NCBI RefSeq assembly: GCF_002855795.1
Contig: NZ_NJPO01000047.1
Location: 1-13,931 of the forward strand
DNA length: 13,931 nt
Source of the DNA: Candidatus Palibaumannia cicadellinicola
Lineage (GTDB): Bacteria; Pseudomonadota; Gammaproteobacteria; Enterobacterales; Enterobacteriaceae
Direction of reading: 5' to 3'
The first letter of the stretch is position 1, and every line of letters begins with the position of its first letter. The notes beneath the pieces are model-generated. The model made no database searches. It was not told where the DNA came from and worked only from the letters and a program-made list of their open reading frames with translations. This document shows positions 1 to 7,152 of this stretch, one piece after another. Position numbers and translations under genes: made by a program.

Positions 1-37
1 CTCCCAATATACATATCAGCGATATGTATATTGGGAG
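1..37. repeat. Perfect 17-bp hairpin at the window edge, abutting tRNA-Gly
   Basis: Seen directly: the arm CTCCCAATATACATATC (1-17), the loop AGC (18-20), and its exact reverse complement (21-37). The last base of the right arm (G37) is the first base of tRNA-Gly. The left arm is repeated exactly, in direct orientation, at 107-123 just after the tRNA-Gly acceptor stem. No T-tract follows, so it does not look like an intrinsic terminator. No promoter is visible before the tRNA within these bases, so the tRNAs must be transcribed from upstream of the window. Confidence 0.9.
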
Positions 38-131
38 CGGGCATAGTATAATGGTTATTACGTCAGCCTTCCAAGCTAACTATGTGGGTTCGATCCCCAC
101 TGCCCGCTCCCAATATACATATCGCTGATAT
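13..131. repeat. 25-bp perfect inverted repeat bracketing tRNA-Gly (31 bp with the acceptor stem)
   Basis: Bases 13-37 are the exact reverse complement of 107-131 (every position i pairs with 144-i). The pairing continues through the normal acceptor stem, 37-43 with 101-107, giving 31 uninterrupted base pairs from 13:131 to 43:101. The right arm covers the tRNA-Gly/tRNA-Thr spacer and the first eight bases of tRNA-Thr (124-131). Bases 13-20 are therefore antisense to the start of tRNA-Thr. In a precursor transcript this would form a long double helix, competing with the 1-37 hairpin and with the tRNA-Thr acceptor stem. Confidence 0.9.
37..108 (+). tRNA. glyT: tRNA-Gly, anticodon TCC (glyT-like)
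   Basis: This is a glycine tRNA reading GGA and probably GGG codons. The cloverleaf is clear: acceptor stem GCGGGCA/TGCCCGC (37-43/101-107), short D arm (46-61), anticodon stem 63-67/75-79 around loop CTTCCAA with anticodon TCC at 70-72, T stem GTGGG/CCCAC (84-88/96-100) with loop TTCGATC, and discriminator T108. It closely resembles E. coli glyT. Two oddities stand out. The three bases after the discriminator are CCC (109-111), not CCA, so the CCA end is not encoded. The second anticodon-stem pair is a C64/A78 mismatch, which is C-G in E. coli. The gene lies inside a perfect inverted repeat (13-131) and 15 nt before tRNA-Thr, with which it is probably cotranscribed. It appears functional but structurally compromised. 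Confidence 0.93.
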
Positions 132-201
132 AGCTCAGTTTTGGTAGAGCACACCCTTGGTAAGGGTGAGGTCGGCAGTTCAAATCTGCCTATCAGCACC
201 A
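124..201 (+). tRNA. thrT: tRNA-Thr, anticodon GGT (thrT-like)
   Basis: This is a threonine tRNA reading ACC/ACU codons. The acceptor stem is GCTGATA/TATCAGC (124-130/191-197), with discriminator A198 and an encoded CCA at 199-201. The D stem is GCTC/GAGC, with a loop two bases longer than I recall for E. coli thrT (AGTTTTGGTA) but still containing the GG pair. The anticodon stem CACCC/GGGTG encloses TTGGTAA with anticodon GGT at 159-161. The T stem is GGCAG/CTGCC (174-178/186-190). All stems pair perfectly. Its 5' acceptor strand is also complementary to 13-20 upstream of tRNA-Gly. In E. coli thrT is followed by tufB. Here the next gene is rplQ on the opposite strand, 50 bp away. Confidence 0.96.
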
Positions 202-251
202 CATATTATTTATATTTTAATATATACCGATATACAGCTATAATCAGTTAC

Positions 252-626
252 TTATTTATCTATCGTAGTAATGCGATCAACAAGCTCGATATATGCCATC
301 GGGGCATTGTCACCAGTACGAAAACCGCATTTGAGAATGCGAGTATAACCCCCAGCACGGTTGACAAACCTTGGACCTAACTCATTAAACAGTTTTGCTA
401 CTATTTGATTAGATCTAATGCGAGCAAATGCCAAACGACGATTTGCGATGCTATCAATCTTAGCAAGTGTAATTAGTGGTTCAACAACACGAGGTAGCTC
501 TTTTGCTTTTGGTAAAGTAGTTTGAATAATTTCATTAATGATCAAAGATTTCGCCATGTTACGGAACATAGCTTTAAAATGACTACGATTACGGTTGAGT
601 TTACGACCAATTTTACGATGTCGCAT
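252..626 (-). CDS. rplQ: 50S ribosomal protein L17
   Basis: L17 is a 50S protein near the exit of the peptide tunnel and the last gene of the alpha operon. The protein is 124 aa (E. coli 127). Its basic N-terminus [12 protein letters not shown] and the segments [29 protein letters not shown] and [13 protein letters not shown] are typical of the family. Only the last few residues, which form a variable tail, are shorter and different. The ATG at 624-626 is preceded by AAGG-type ribosome-binding sequence. It lies 53 nt after rpoA across a spacer of A/T palindromes. No GC-rich terminator is visible between its stop and the convergent tRNA-Thr. Confidence 0.97.
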   Translation of the reverse strand: MRHRKIGRKLNRNRSHFKAMFRNMAKSLIINEIIQTTLPKAKELPRVVEPLITLAKIDSIANRRLAFARIRSNQIVAKLFNELGPRFVNRAGGYTRILKCGFRTGDNAPMAYIELVDRITTIDK

Positions 627-647
627 TACCTTATCCTTATCTTATGT

Positions 648-669
648 TAATGTATACATTATTAATAAT
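648..669. repeat. Two abutting A/T-rich palindromes in the rpoA-rplQ spacer
   Basis: TAATGTATACATTA (648-661) and ATTATTAATAAT (658-669) are each exact palindromes and overlap by four bases. They fill much of the 53-nt gap between rpoA and rplQ. Either could form a weak hairpin in the mRNA. In such AT-rich sequence chance is a fair explanation, and no function is claimed. Confidence 0.4.
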
Positions 670-679
670 ATGATTATGA

Positions 680-1669
680 CTAATCATCAATAAAACCGGC
701 AGGAGGCCAGTTATCAAGACGCATACCTAAAGATAAACTACGAGAAGCTAACACGTCTTTAATTTCAGTAAGAGATTTCTTACCAAGGTTAGGTGTTTTT
801 AGTAACTCTACTTCAGTACGCTGTACTAAATCACCTATATAGTGAATAGCTTCTGCTTTAAGGCAGTTAGCAGATCGTACAGTTAATTCTAGATCATCTA
901 CTGGTCGTAATAGAATCGGATCAAATTCAGGTTTCTCTATTTTTACTTCTGGCTGACTAATATCACGTAAGTCAACAAACGCTTCTAGTTGTTCAGCAAG
1001 AATCGTTGCAGCACGACGAATAGCTTCTTCAGGATCGATCGTACCATTTGTCTCGATTTCTATAATTAGTTTGTCTAAGTCGGTACGCTGCTCAACTCGT
1101 GCGGCTTCTACATTGTAAGAAATTTTTTCTACAGGGCTATAACATGCATCTACTAGTAAACGACCAATCTGATGCTCATCTTGTTCTAAATACATTCTAG
1201 CAGATGCTGGTACATAACCACGTCCACGTTGAACTTTGATACGCATATTAATCGATGCATTTTCGTCAGTTAAGTGGCATAATATATGCTGTGGTTTAAT
1301 AATCTCAACATCACTATCATGAATAATACTAGCTGCAGTAACTGGTCCAATTCCAGATTGACTCAGAGTTAAGATGACATCTTCTTTATTTTGAACTTTT
1401 ACGGCCAGTTCTTTTAGGTTTAGTAAGATTTCGAGAATATCTTCTCGTACACCTTCTTTTGTGCTATATTCATGTAAAATACCATCAATCTCAACTTCGG
1501 TTACCGCCCATCCTGGCATCGATGAAAGCATAATACGGCGTAGAGCATTACCTAGAGTATGACCGAAGCCACGTTCTAGTGGCGCTAAGGTAACCTTAGC
1601 GTGTGTCAAACTAATTTGCTCAATATCTACCAAATGTGGTTTTAAGAATTCTGTAACAGAACCCTGCAT
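680..1669 (-). CDS. rpoA: DNA-directed RNA polymerase subunit alpha
   Basis: The alpha subunit dimerises to start RNA polymerase assembly, and its C-terminal domain contacts UP elements and activators. The protein is 329 aa, the same length as in E. coli. The N-terminal assembly domain is conserved ([18 protein letters not shown] around residues 37-54), followed by the linker [13 protein letters not shown] and the C-terminal domain. The DNA-contacting residues known in E. coli are present at the same numbers: R265, N268, C269, G296, K298, S299 and E302. The ATG (1667-1669) follows the ribosome-binding sequence AGAGGAC. An 8-bp hairpin (1692-1710) covers the upstream rpsD stop codon. An intact C-terminal domain suggests promoter recognition by alpha is still used despite genome reduction. 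Confidence 0.99.
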   Translation of the reverse strand: MQGSVTEFLKPHLVDIEQISLTHAKVTLAPLERGFGHTLGNALRRIMLSSMPGWAVTEVEIDGILHEYSTKEGVREDILEILLNLKELAVKVQNKEDVILTLSQSGIGPVTAASIIHDSDVEIIKPQHILCHLTDENASINMRIKVQRGRGYVPASARMYLEQDEHQIGRLLVDACYSPVEKISYNVEAARVEQRTDLDKLIIEIETNGTIDPEEAIRRAATILAEQLEAFVDLRDISQPEVKIEKPEFDPILLRPVDDLELTVRSANCLKAEAIHYIGDLVQRTEVELLKTPNLGKKSLTEIKDVLASRSLSLGMRLDNWPPAGFIDD

Positions 1670-1691
1670 GGTGTCCTCTCTTTAGTACTAC

Positions 1692-1710
1692 GCTTTACTT
1701 AGAGTAAAGC
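1692..1710 (-). promoter_or_regulatory. Hairpin spanning the rpsD stop codon, ahead of rpoA
   Basis: GCTTTACT (1692-1699) and AGTAAAGC (1703-1710) are perfect 8-bp complements around a 3-nt loop. The stem contains the rpsD stop codon (1695-1697) and lies just upstream of the rpoA ribosome-binding site. It could separate translation of rpsD from that of rpoA or affect mRNA decay. No T-tract follows, so it is not a standard terminator. Confidence 0.45.
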
Positions 1711-2315
1711 TCTACGATCATATGTTCATTAATATGCGCGGACAAATTAGTACGTTCTGGAATGCATTTTAATACTCCTTGCATCTTAACAACATCTACC
1801 TCAAGCCAGGTAGGCTTTTCACGCAACTCAGCTATTTCTAATGATGCACGAATACGAGATTGTTTTTTAGCGTTATCACGTATGCTAACAATATCATTAA
1901 TAGTTACTTGGTAGGAGGCAATGTTAACAACACGTCCATTTACCATAATAGCTTTATGGCTTACTAATTGACGTGATTCAGCACGAGTAGCACCAAAACC
2001 CATGCGATAAACAATATTGTCTAAACGACTTTCTAACAACAGTAATAAGTTTTCACCGGTATTACCTTTAATACGGGCTGCTTTTTTGTAATAATTACGG
2101 AATTGACGTTCTAGTACGCCGTAGATACGGCGTACTTTTTGTTTTTCACGTAATTGTAAGCCGTAATCAGAAATACGTAGTTTACGTGCTCCATGTTGAC
2201 CAGGAGGTTGCTCAGTTTTACATTTAGAATCTATCGGACGAACACCAGACTTCAGAAAAAGATCTACGCTTTCACGGCGACTAATCTTGAGTTTAGGGCC
2301 TAAATATCTTGCCAT
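1695..2315 (-). CDS. rpsD: 30S ribosomal protein S4
   Basis: S4 is a primary 16S rRNA-binding protein that nucleates 30S assembly. In E. coli it is also the translational repressor of the alpha operon. The protein is 206 aa, identical in length to E. coli S4. The N-terminal [16 protein letters not shown], the segment [21 protein letters not shown] and the S4 RNA-binding domain (about residues 95-160, with [33 protein letters not shown]) are all present, ending in MIVELYSK. The start is the ATG at 2313-2315. Only a weak GAG precedes it, so translation may depend partly on coupling to rpsK, 36 nt upstream. Confidence 0.98.
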   Translation of the reverse strand: MARYLGPKLKISRRESVDLFLKSGVRPIDSKCKTEQPPGQHGARKLRISDYGLQLREKQKVRRIYGVLERQFRNYYKKAARIKGNTGENLLLLLESRLDNIVYRMGFGATRAESRQLVSHKAIMVNGRVVNIASYQVTINDIVSIRDNAKKQSRIRASLEIAELREKPTWLEVDVVKMQGVLKCIPERTNLSAHINEHMIVELYSK

Positions 2316-2351
2316 GTTTTTTACTCAATTTATCTAAAATAAGTAAGGTAA

Positions 2352-2741
2352 TTATACTCGACGTTTTTTCGGTGGACGACAACCGTTATGTGGTATCGGA
2401 GTTACATCTGTAATATTAGTTATACGAAAACCAGCTGCATTTAATGCTCTAACAGTAGATTCACGACCTGGACCCGGGCCTTTAACCATTACTTCTAAAG
2501 TTTTAATACCATACTCTTTAACAGCTTCAGCGCAACGCTCTGCTGCTACCTGTGCTGCAAATGGAGTAGACTTACGAGAACCACGAAAACCAGAGTGACC
2601 GGCTGTTGTCCAACTTAACGTATTACCTTGACGATCAGTAATCGTAACAATAGTATTATTAAAAGATGCATGAATATGTGCGATACCGTCTAAAATTTGT
2701 TTTTTAATACGCTTACGTGCGGAAATAAGTGCTTTAGCCAT
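2352..2741 (-). CDS. rpsK: 30S ribosomal protein S11
   Basis: S11 sits on the 30S platform near the mRNA exit and the Shine-Dalgarno helix. At 129 aa it matches E. coli in length. Family segments are [19 protein letters not shown] (residues 22-40), [40 protein letters not shown] and the C-terminal [16 protein letters not shown]. That tail carries the Asn-Gly site known to form isoaspartate in E. coli S11. The ATG at 2739-2741 follows an AAAGGT ribosome-binding sequence and lies 16 nt after rpsM. One difference is His in place of Gly in TAGHSGFRG, a position I believe varies among bacteria. Confidence 0.98.
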   Translation of the reverse strand: MAKALISARKRIKKQILDGIAHIHASFNNTIVTITDRQGNTLSWTTAGHSGFRGSRKSTPFAAQVAAERCAEAVKEYGIKTLEVMVKGPGPGRESTVRALNAAGFRITNITDVTPIPHNGCRPPKKRRV

Positions 2742-2757
2742 TATGTTTTTACCTTTA

Positions 2758-3114
2758 TTATTTTTTTATTGGCTTACGTGGCCCTTTACGAGTACGGGCA
2801 TTAGTTTTAGTACGTTGACCACGGACAGGAAGACTACGACGATGACGTAAACCACGATAAGTCCCAAGGTCTATTAAACGTTTGATACTCAAAGTAACTT
2901 CACGTCGTAAATCTCCTTCAACAACAAACTTTGCAACTGCATCACGCAGTATGTCAATTTGTGCTTCAGATAACTCACTAAGCTTAACATTTTTAGCAAT
3001 ACTTGTCGTTTCGCAAATCCACTGCGATCGCTTTATGCCGATACCGTAAATCGACGTTAATGCAATCACAGTATGTTTGTGATCAGCGATATTAATGCCT
3101 GCTATACGTACCAC
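2758..3114 (-). CDS. rpsM: 30S ribosomal protein S13 (GTG start)
   Basis: S13 lies in the 30S head, contacts the 50S subunit through bridges B1a/B1b, and touches P-site tRNA with its basic tail. The protein is 118 aa, as in E. coli. The N-terminal [12 protein letters not shown], the helix-hairpin-helix region [10 protein letters not shown] (21-30), [36 protein letters not shown] and the basic C-terminus KPIKK are conserved. The start codon is GTG (3112-3114), with AGGAG six bases upstream. I recall that E. coli rpsM also uses GTG, within the S4-binding pseudoknot, so the choice may be regulatory. This is the first gene of the alpha operon, after a 65-nt leader. Confidence 0.98.
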   Translation of the reverse strand: MVRIAGINIADHKHTVIALTSIYGIGIKRSQWICETTSIAKNVKLSELSEAQIDILRDAVAKFVVEGDLRREVTLSIKRLIDLGTYRGLRHRRSLPVRGQRTKTNARTRKGPRKPIKK

Positions 3115-3179
3115 TATGCACTCCTAATCATGTTAAAAACATTTGTTTGATTTGATTAAATTATTATTTTCACGTGAGA
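3115..3179 (-). promoter_or_regulatory. Alpha operon leader, possible S4 target (tentative)
   Basis: This 65-nt gap separates rpmJ from rpsM. In E. coli this position carries the leader where S4 binds a pseudoknot around the rpsM GUG start. Visible here are the AGGAG ribosome-binding site, the GTG start, and a small potential hairpin ATGTT-AAA-AACAT (3130-3142, plus-strand reading). I could not trace a complete pseudoknot by eye. The regulatory assignment rests on position and on the retained GTG start. Confidence 0.3.
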
Positions 3180-3338
<159 letters not shown>

Positions 3339-3342
3339 TTAC

Positions 3343-4662
3343 TTATTTTAAATTTGCTTTTGTTAATGTGGAATCATATTGATGAGACATCATGAGTGTT
3401 TGTATTTGAATCATAAATTCCATGATAACTACAACAACAATCAATAAAGATGTTCCTCCAAAATAAAAAGGCACATTCATTGCGTTCCGCATAAACTCAG
3501 GTATCAAACAAACTACAGTCATATAAATAGCACCAACTAAAGTAAGATTAGTCGTAACTTTATTAAGATATCTTGCTGTTTGTTCTCCTGGACGAATACC
3601 TGGAACAAATGCCCCAGATTTTTTTAGATTATGGGCGGTTTCGCGAGTATTAAAAACTAATGCTGTATAAAAAAAACAGAAGAATATAATTGCAGACGCG
3701 TATAGTAAAATATAAAGAGGTTGACTAGGTTGCAAATAAATCAAAAAAGTATTTAACCATCCCCAACCTGTACTACGACTAAACCATGATGCTATAGTTG
3801 CCGGAAATAGAATGATACTCGCAGCAAAAATAGCTGGAATAACGCCAGCCATATTCACTTTGATAGGCAAATGTGTATTTTGAGCTGCATAGACGCGACG
3901 TCCCAGTTGACGTTTCGCATAGTTAACAACTATACGACGTTGACCACGTTCAACAAAAACAGCAATAAATGTTATGGTAAAAACCATTGCTAGAATTAAT
4001 ATTAATAACAACAATGGTAAATCACCTTGTCTCGCTTGTTCTATGGTTTGTACCATGGCTGATGGTAGACCGGCAATAATACCAGCAAATATAATAATAG
4101 AAATACCATTGCCAAGACCTTTTTCAGTAATCTGATCTCCTAACCACATTAAAAACATAGTACCACATAGTAAGCTAACAACTGCTGTTAAGTAAAATGA
4201 AAAACATGGGTTTATTATAAGACCATGCATTTCAGACATATTAGGTAAGCTAGTAGCTATAGCAATAGACTGAAATATTCCTAATAATAATGTACCATAG
4301 CAAGTATATTGTCTAATTTTACGTCTACCAGACTTTCCTTCTTTTTTCAGATCTGCTAATGGAGCAGAAATAACTGTTAGTAACTGAATAATAATAGACG
4401 CAGAAATATGCGGCATAATGCCTAAAGCAAAGATAGAAGCTCGATTAAGTGCACCACCAGAGAACATGTTGAACATTTCAACAAGGGTACCGCGCTGCTG
4501 TTCAAGTAATTTTGTAAGTATAGCAGTATTTATTCCAGGAACAGGAATAAAAGAACCAATGCGAAAAACAATTAATGCTCCGATCACAAAAAAAACTCTA
4601 CGTCTTAATTCACTTAACCCACCTTTTGCAATTTGCAAATGTAATTTTGGTTGTTTAACCAT
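3343..4662 (-). CDS. secY: Protein translocase subunit SecY
   Basis: SecY is the channel-forming inner-membrane subunit of the SecYEG translocon, which exports and inserts proteins. The protein is 439 aa (E. coli 443) with ten hydrophobic segments. Conserved parts include the first segment [20 protein letters not shown], the plug region around [20 protein letters not shown], the cytoplasmic loop [15 protein letters not shown], and [18 protein letters not shown], which carries the arginine (R357 in E. coli) required for SecA-driven export. The C-terminus stops at KANLK, about four residues short of the E. coli GYGR end. The ATG (4660-4662) is 8 nt after the rplO stop. Retention implies a working general secretion route. 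Confidence 0.98.
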   Translation of the reverse strand: MVKQPKLHLQIAKGGLSELRRRVFFVIGALIVFRIGSFIPVPGINTAILTKLLEQQRGTLVEMFNMFSGGALNRASIFALGIMPHISASIIIQLLTVISAPLADLKKEGKSGRRKIRQYTCYGTLLLGIFQSIAIATSLPNMSEMHGLIINPCFSFYLTAVVSLLCGTMFLMWLGDQITEKGLGNGISIIIFAGIIAGLPSAMVQTIEQARQGDLPLLLLILILAMVFTITFIAVFVERGQRRIVVNYAKRQLGRRVYAAQNTHLPIKVNMAGVIPAIFAASIILFPATIASWFSRSTGWGWLNTFLIYLQPSQPLYILLYASAIIFFCFFYTALVFNTRETAHNLKKSGAFVPGIRPGEQTARYLNKVTTNLTLVGAIYMTVVCLIPEFMRNAMNVPFYFGGTSLLIVVVVIMEFMIQIQTLMMSHQYDSTLTKANLK

Positions 4663-4670
4663 CCGCTATT

Positions 4671-5105
4671 TCATTCCTCAATTTTTCCACCAACCGCTTC
4701 AATCGCTACTCGTGCTCCTTTACTTACACGTAAGCCATGCACTGTAATTGCACGTTTAATTTCACCAGATCTGATAATTTTTGCGAACTTTACATTTGTT
4801 CGAATAATTTTAGCCGCTTTCATCATATCTAAATTAATCCAATCACTTTTAACTTTGGCCAAATCAGAAATACGAATTTCTGCAGTAACCATAGCTTTAC
4901 GCGAAGTAAAACCAAATTTGGGTAAACGACGATGTAGAGGCATCTGACCACCTTCGAAACCACGATGTATACTACAACCTGAACGAGATTTTTGACCTTT
5001 ATGACCACGACCACTAGTTTTACCTAAGCCTGACCCAATACCACGACCTTTACGTTTAGATTGATGTTTTGCCCCTTGAGAGGGAGATATAGTATTTAAT
5101 CGCAT
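4671..5105 (-). CDS. rplO: 50S ribosomal protein L15
   Basis: L15 is a late-assembly 50S protein whose long N-terminal extension threads into 23S rRNA. It is 144 aa, as in E. coli. The extension is glycine- and lysine-rich ([20 protein letters not shown], residues 20-39), followed by [24 protein letters not shown] and a globular C-terminal domain ending in [12 protein letters not shown]. The start is the ATG at 5103-5105, 3 nt after the rpmD stop, so the two are probably translationally coupled. Its stop lies 8 nt before the secY start, the usual spc order. Confidence 0.98.
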   Translation of the reverse strand: MRLNTISPSQGAKHQSKRKGRGIGSGLGKTSGRGHKGQKSRSGCSIHRGFEGGQMPLHRRLPKFGFTSRKAMVTAEIRISDLAKVKSDWINLDMMKAAKIIRTNVKFAKIIRSGEIKRAITVHGLRVSKGARVAIEAVGGKIEE

Positions 5106-5108
5106 CGA

Positions 5109-5288
5109 TTACTTTTCAACCTTAATCATATAGGAAACTAAAGCAATCATACCTCGTATTGCCGGTACATCTGCACGTTTAACAGTATGACCAATACGAC
5201 GCAAGCCTAAACCAACCATAGTTGCTTTATGTTTCGGTAAACAACCGATAGAACTACGCGTTTGAGTTATTGTAATGGTTTTTTCCAT
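5109..5288 (-). CDS. rpmD: 50S ribosomal protein L30
   Basis: L30 is a small 50S protein near the 5S rRNA and central protuberance side. I chose the ATG at 5286-5288, which gives 59 aa starting [12 protein letters not shown], the E. coli length. A longer in-frame extension to 5312 overlaps the end of rpsE and is not supported by homology. The ribosome-binding sequence AGAGGT lies inside the last codons of rpsE, whose stop is only 4 nt upstream. The L30 signature is present: [22 protein letters not shown] (10-31), then [17 protein letters not shown] Cys replaces the Arg of the E. coli GRLPKHK segment. Confidence 0.97.
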   Translation of the reverse strand: MEKTITITQTRSSIGCLPKHKATMVGLGLRRIGHTVKRADVPAIRGMIALVSYMIKVEK

Positions 5289-5292
5289 TGAT

Positions 5293-5793
5293 TTACCTCT
5301 GAATCTCTTCAACTGATTTACCGCGTTTAGCAGCTATCATTTCAATAGACTTCATATTATGAAGAGCATTTATAGTTGCTCGAACTACATTAATTGGATT
5401 GGTAGAACCATAGGTTTTCGCTAACACATTACGAACACCTGCTACTTCTAAAACAGCACGCATAGCCCCACCGGCAATAATACCAGTTCCTTCTGAAGCA
5501 GGTTGCATAAATACACGTGACCCGGTATGCACACTTTTTATGGGATGTTGCAAAGTTCCGCTATTGAGTGCAATACTCATTATATTACGTCGTGCTTTCT
5601 CCATAGCTTTTTGAATCGCAGCCGGTACTTCACGTGCCTTACCATAGCCAAATCCAACGCGACCATTACAATCACCAACAACCGTAAGTGCCGTAAAACT
5701 AAAAATTCGTCCACCTTTGACGGTTTTCGATACTCGGTTTACTGCAATTAGTTTTTCTTGCAGTTCACCAACGTGTTTTTCTATGTGTGCCAT
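5293..5793 (-). CDS. rpsE: 30S ribosomal protein S5
   Basis: S5 lies at the mRNA entry side of the 30S subunit and affects decoding accuracy and spectinomycin sensitivity. The protein is 166 aa (E. coli 167). The N-terminal double-stranded-RNA-binding-type domain has the VKGGR loop (residues 25-29), where spectinomycin-resistance changes occur in E. coli, in its usual form. It is followed by [19 protein letters not shown] (39-57), with Cys where E. coli has Gly. The C-terminal domain carries [21 protein letters not shown] and [10 protein letters not shown]. The ATG at 5791-5793 follows AGGATTATC, 9 nt after rplR. Confidence 0.98.
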   Translation of the reverse strand: MAHIEKHVGELQEKLIAVNRVSKTVKGGRIFSFTALTVVGDCNGRVGFGYGKAREVPAAIQKAMEKARRNIMSIALNSGTLQHPIKSVHTGSRVFMQPASEGTGIIAGGAMRAVLEVAGVRNVLAKTYGSTNPINVVRATINALHNMKSIEMIAAKRGKSVEEIQR

Positions 5794-5802
5794 ATGATAA
5801 TC

Positions 5803-6162
5803 CTAAAACTGTAGTCCCTCTTTTCGGGCAGCATCTGCTAATGCTCGTACTCTACCATGATATAGGTATCCAGAACGATCAAAAGAGACATTATGAATAC
5901 CTTTTTCTAAAGCTCTTTCTGCTAGTTTTTTACCTACTGCTTCTGCTGCATTTTTATTACTAGTATTCTTTAACAGCTGTGCAATGTTTTTTTCTACCGT
6001 AGATGCTGCTATAATAACTTCAGAACTATATGGTACAATTATTTGTGCATAAATATGACGTATAGTGCGATGTACTACTAAACGAGTAGTATTTAACTTT
6101 TGTAGCTTGCTACGTGTACGAGTAGCACGACGAAGACGAGCTATTTTCTTATTTTTATCCAT
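5803..6162 (-). CDS. rplR: 50S ribosomal protein L18
   Basis: L18 binds 5S rRNA and brings it, with L5, into the 50S central protuberance. The protein is 119 aa (E. coli 117), the two extra residues falling in the basic N-terminus [20 protein letters not shown]. The core segments [25 protein letters not shown]-like [24 protein letters not shown] and [28 protein letters not shown] are conserved. The ATG at 6160-6162 follows an AAGGTACC sequence, 14 nt after rplF. Confidence 0.97.
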   Translation of the reverse strand: MDKNKKIARLRRATRTRSKLQKLNTTRLVVHRTIRHIYAQIIVPYSSEVIIAASTVEKNIAQLLKNTSNKNAAEAVGKKLAERALEKGIHNVSFDRSGYLYHGRVRALADAARKEGLQF

Positions 6163-6176
6163 TAAGGTACCTTACT

Positions 6177-6710
6177 TTACTTTTTTTTAGCTTCTTTAGT
6201 ACATACTACTTCTTCAGCGTAACGGATACCTTTACCTTTATAAGAATCAGGATTACGATAATGATGTAGATCTCTTGCTACTTGACCTAGTGCTTGTTTA
6301 TCAGCACTTTGTAAAATAATTTCTGTTTGGCTCGGACATTTTGCAGTTACACCTATCGGTAGGGTATAATCGATACGATGAGAAAAACCTAAAAATAAAC
6401 TCACAATATTATTTATAATAGTGGCACGGTAACCTACACCTATTAGCTGCAATTTTTTCGTAAAACCTTTTGTTACACCAATAACCATATTATTTATTAG
6501 AGCGCGGGTAGTACCTGCAAGCGCCCAACCATTCATATAGCCTTCACGTGGACAAAAAATTAATTTATTAGCAATTTGCTGAATTTGTACAGCTTTATGT
6601 ATATGACTAGTTAACTCATAATTAATACTGTTTATAATAATATCCTGGCCGTTAATTTTTACTTTTACGTTAGTAGGAATTATGATAGGCGATTTAGCAA
6701 TACGAGACAT
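6177..6710 (-). CDS. rplF: 50S ribosomal protein L6
   Basis: L6 lies at the base of the L7/L12 stalk near the sarcin-ricin loop and affects binding of translation factors. The protein is 177 aa, as in E. coli. The C-terminal domain is well conserved: [19 protein letters not shown] (78-96), then [10 protein letters not shown], the signature [16 protein letters not shown], and KEAKKK. The N-terminal domain is clearly more diverged. In the family's usual glycine-containing turn, IKGKNGELT in E. coli, this protein reads INSINYELT (26-34), losing both glycines. A run of eight A's encodes the lysine tail. The ATG at 6708-6710 is 13 nt after rpsH. Confidence 0.97.
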   Translation of the reverse strand: MSRIAKSPIIIPTNVKVKINGQDIIINSINYELTSHIHKAVQIQQIANKLIFCPREGYMNGWALAGTTRALINNMVIGVTKGFTKKLQLIGVGYRATIINNIVSLFLGFSHRIDYTLPIGVTAKCPSQTEIILQSADKQALGQVARDLHHYRNPDSYKGKGIRYAEEVVCTKEAKKK

Positions 6711-6723
6711 GCTAGTCTCCCAA

Positions 6724-7116
6724 TTAAGCTACATAGCAAAGAATTTCACCACCAAGACCAGCCTGGCGAGCGTGACTATCAGTCATAATACCCTTAGAAG
6801 TTGAAATAATTGCAATACCCATACCTCCCATTACTTTCGGTAGAACTTTTCTTCTTTTGTAAATACGTAAACTAGGACAACTAATACGCTGAATATTTTC
6901 TATCACAGGTTTTCCTTGAAAATATTTTAGTACAAGTTTTAATATGGGTTTAATATTATTTGTTACTTCATAGTCGTTAATAAATCCTTCTTCTTGAAGA
7001 AGATGAGCAATAGCTACTTTAAGCTTAGAGGAAGGCATCAGTACAATATTTTTTTGTACTGTTTGACTATTACGAATACGAGTTAACATATCTGCTATAG
7101 GATCTTGCATACTCAT
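6724..7116 (-). CDS. rpsH: 30S ribosomal protein S8
   Basis: S8 binds helix 21 of 16S rRNA and organises the central domain. In E. coli it also represses the spc operon by binding the mRNA at the rplE start. The protein is 130 aa, as in E. coli. It begins [18 protein letters not shown], has [20 protein letters not shown] (28-47) and [24 protein letters not shown], and ends in the RNA-contacting segment [15 protein letters not shown]. The ATG at 7114-7116 has only a weak GGA upstream. It follows rpsN after a 36-nt A/T-rich spacer. Confidence 0.98.
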   Translation of the reverse strand: MSMQDPIADMLTRIRNSQTVQKNIVLMPSSKLKVAIAHLLQEEGFINDYEVTNNIKPILKLVLKYFQGKPVIENIQRISCPSLRIYKRRKVLPKVMGGMGIAIISTSKGIMTDSHARQAGLGGEILCYVA

Positions 7117-7152
7117 TTAGTATTTCCATCATTAAGTTAGTGCTTATATTAA

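Noticed and set aside
205..235. A/T palindromes (TATATTTTAATATA and neighbours) between tRNA-Thr and rplQ as a terminator
   Set aside because: The stem is only six A-T pairs with no GC core or clean T-tract, and is expected by chance at this base composition.
141..380. Plus-strand open frame of 79 codons starting in tRNA-Thr
   Set aside because: It runs through tRNA-Thr and antisense to rplQ, has no ribosome-binding site, and resembles nothing.
4418..4947. Two plus-strand open frames opposite secY and rplO
   Set aside because: They are antisense shadows of strongly conserved genes, with no plausible start signal or recognisable product.
5289..5312. Longer rpmD overlapping the end of rpsE
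   Set aside because: The extra eight residues are not L30-like, and the internal ATG gives the exact 59-aa family length.
6181..6188. Run of eight A's (minus strand) near the rplF stop, and similar runs in secY and rpsM, as frameshift sites
   Set aside because: All frames are intact to family-length ends. The runs encode Lys or Phe codons, as expected in AT-rich genes.
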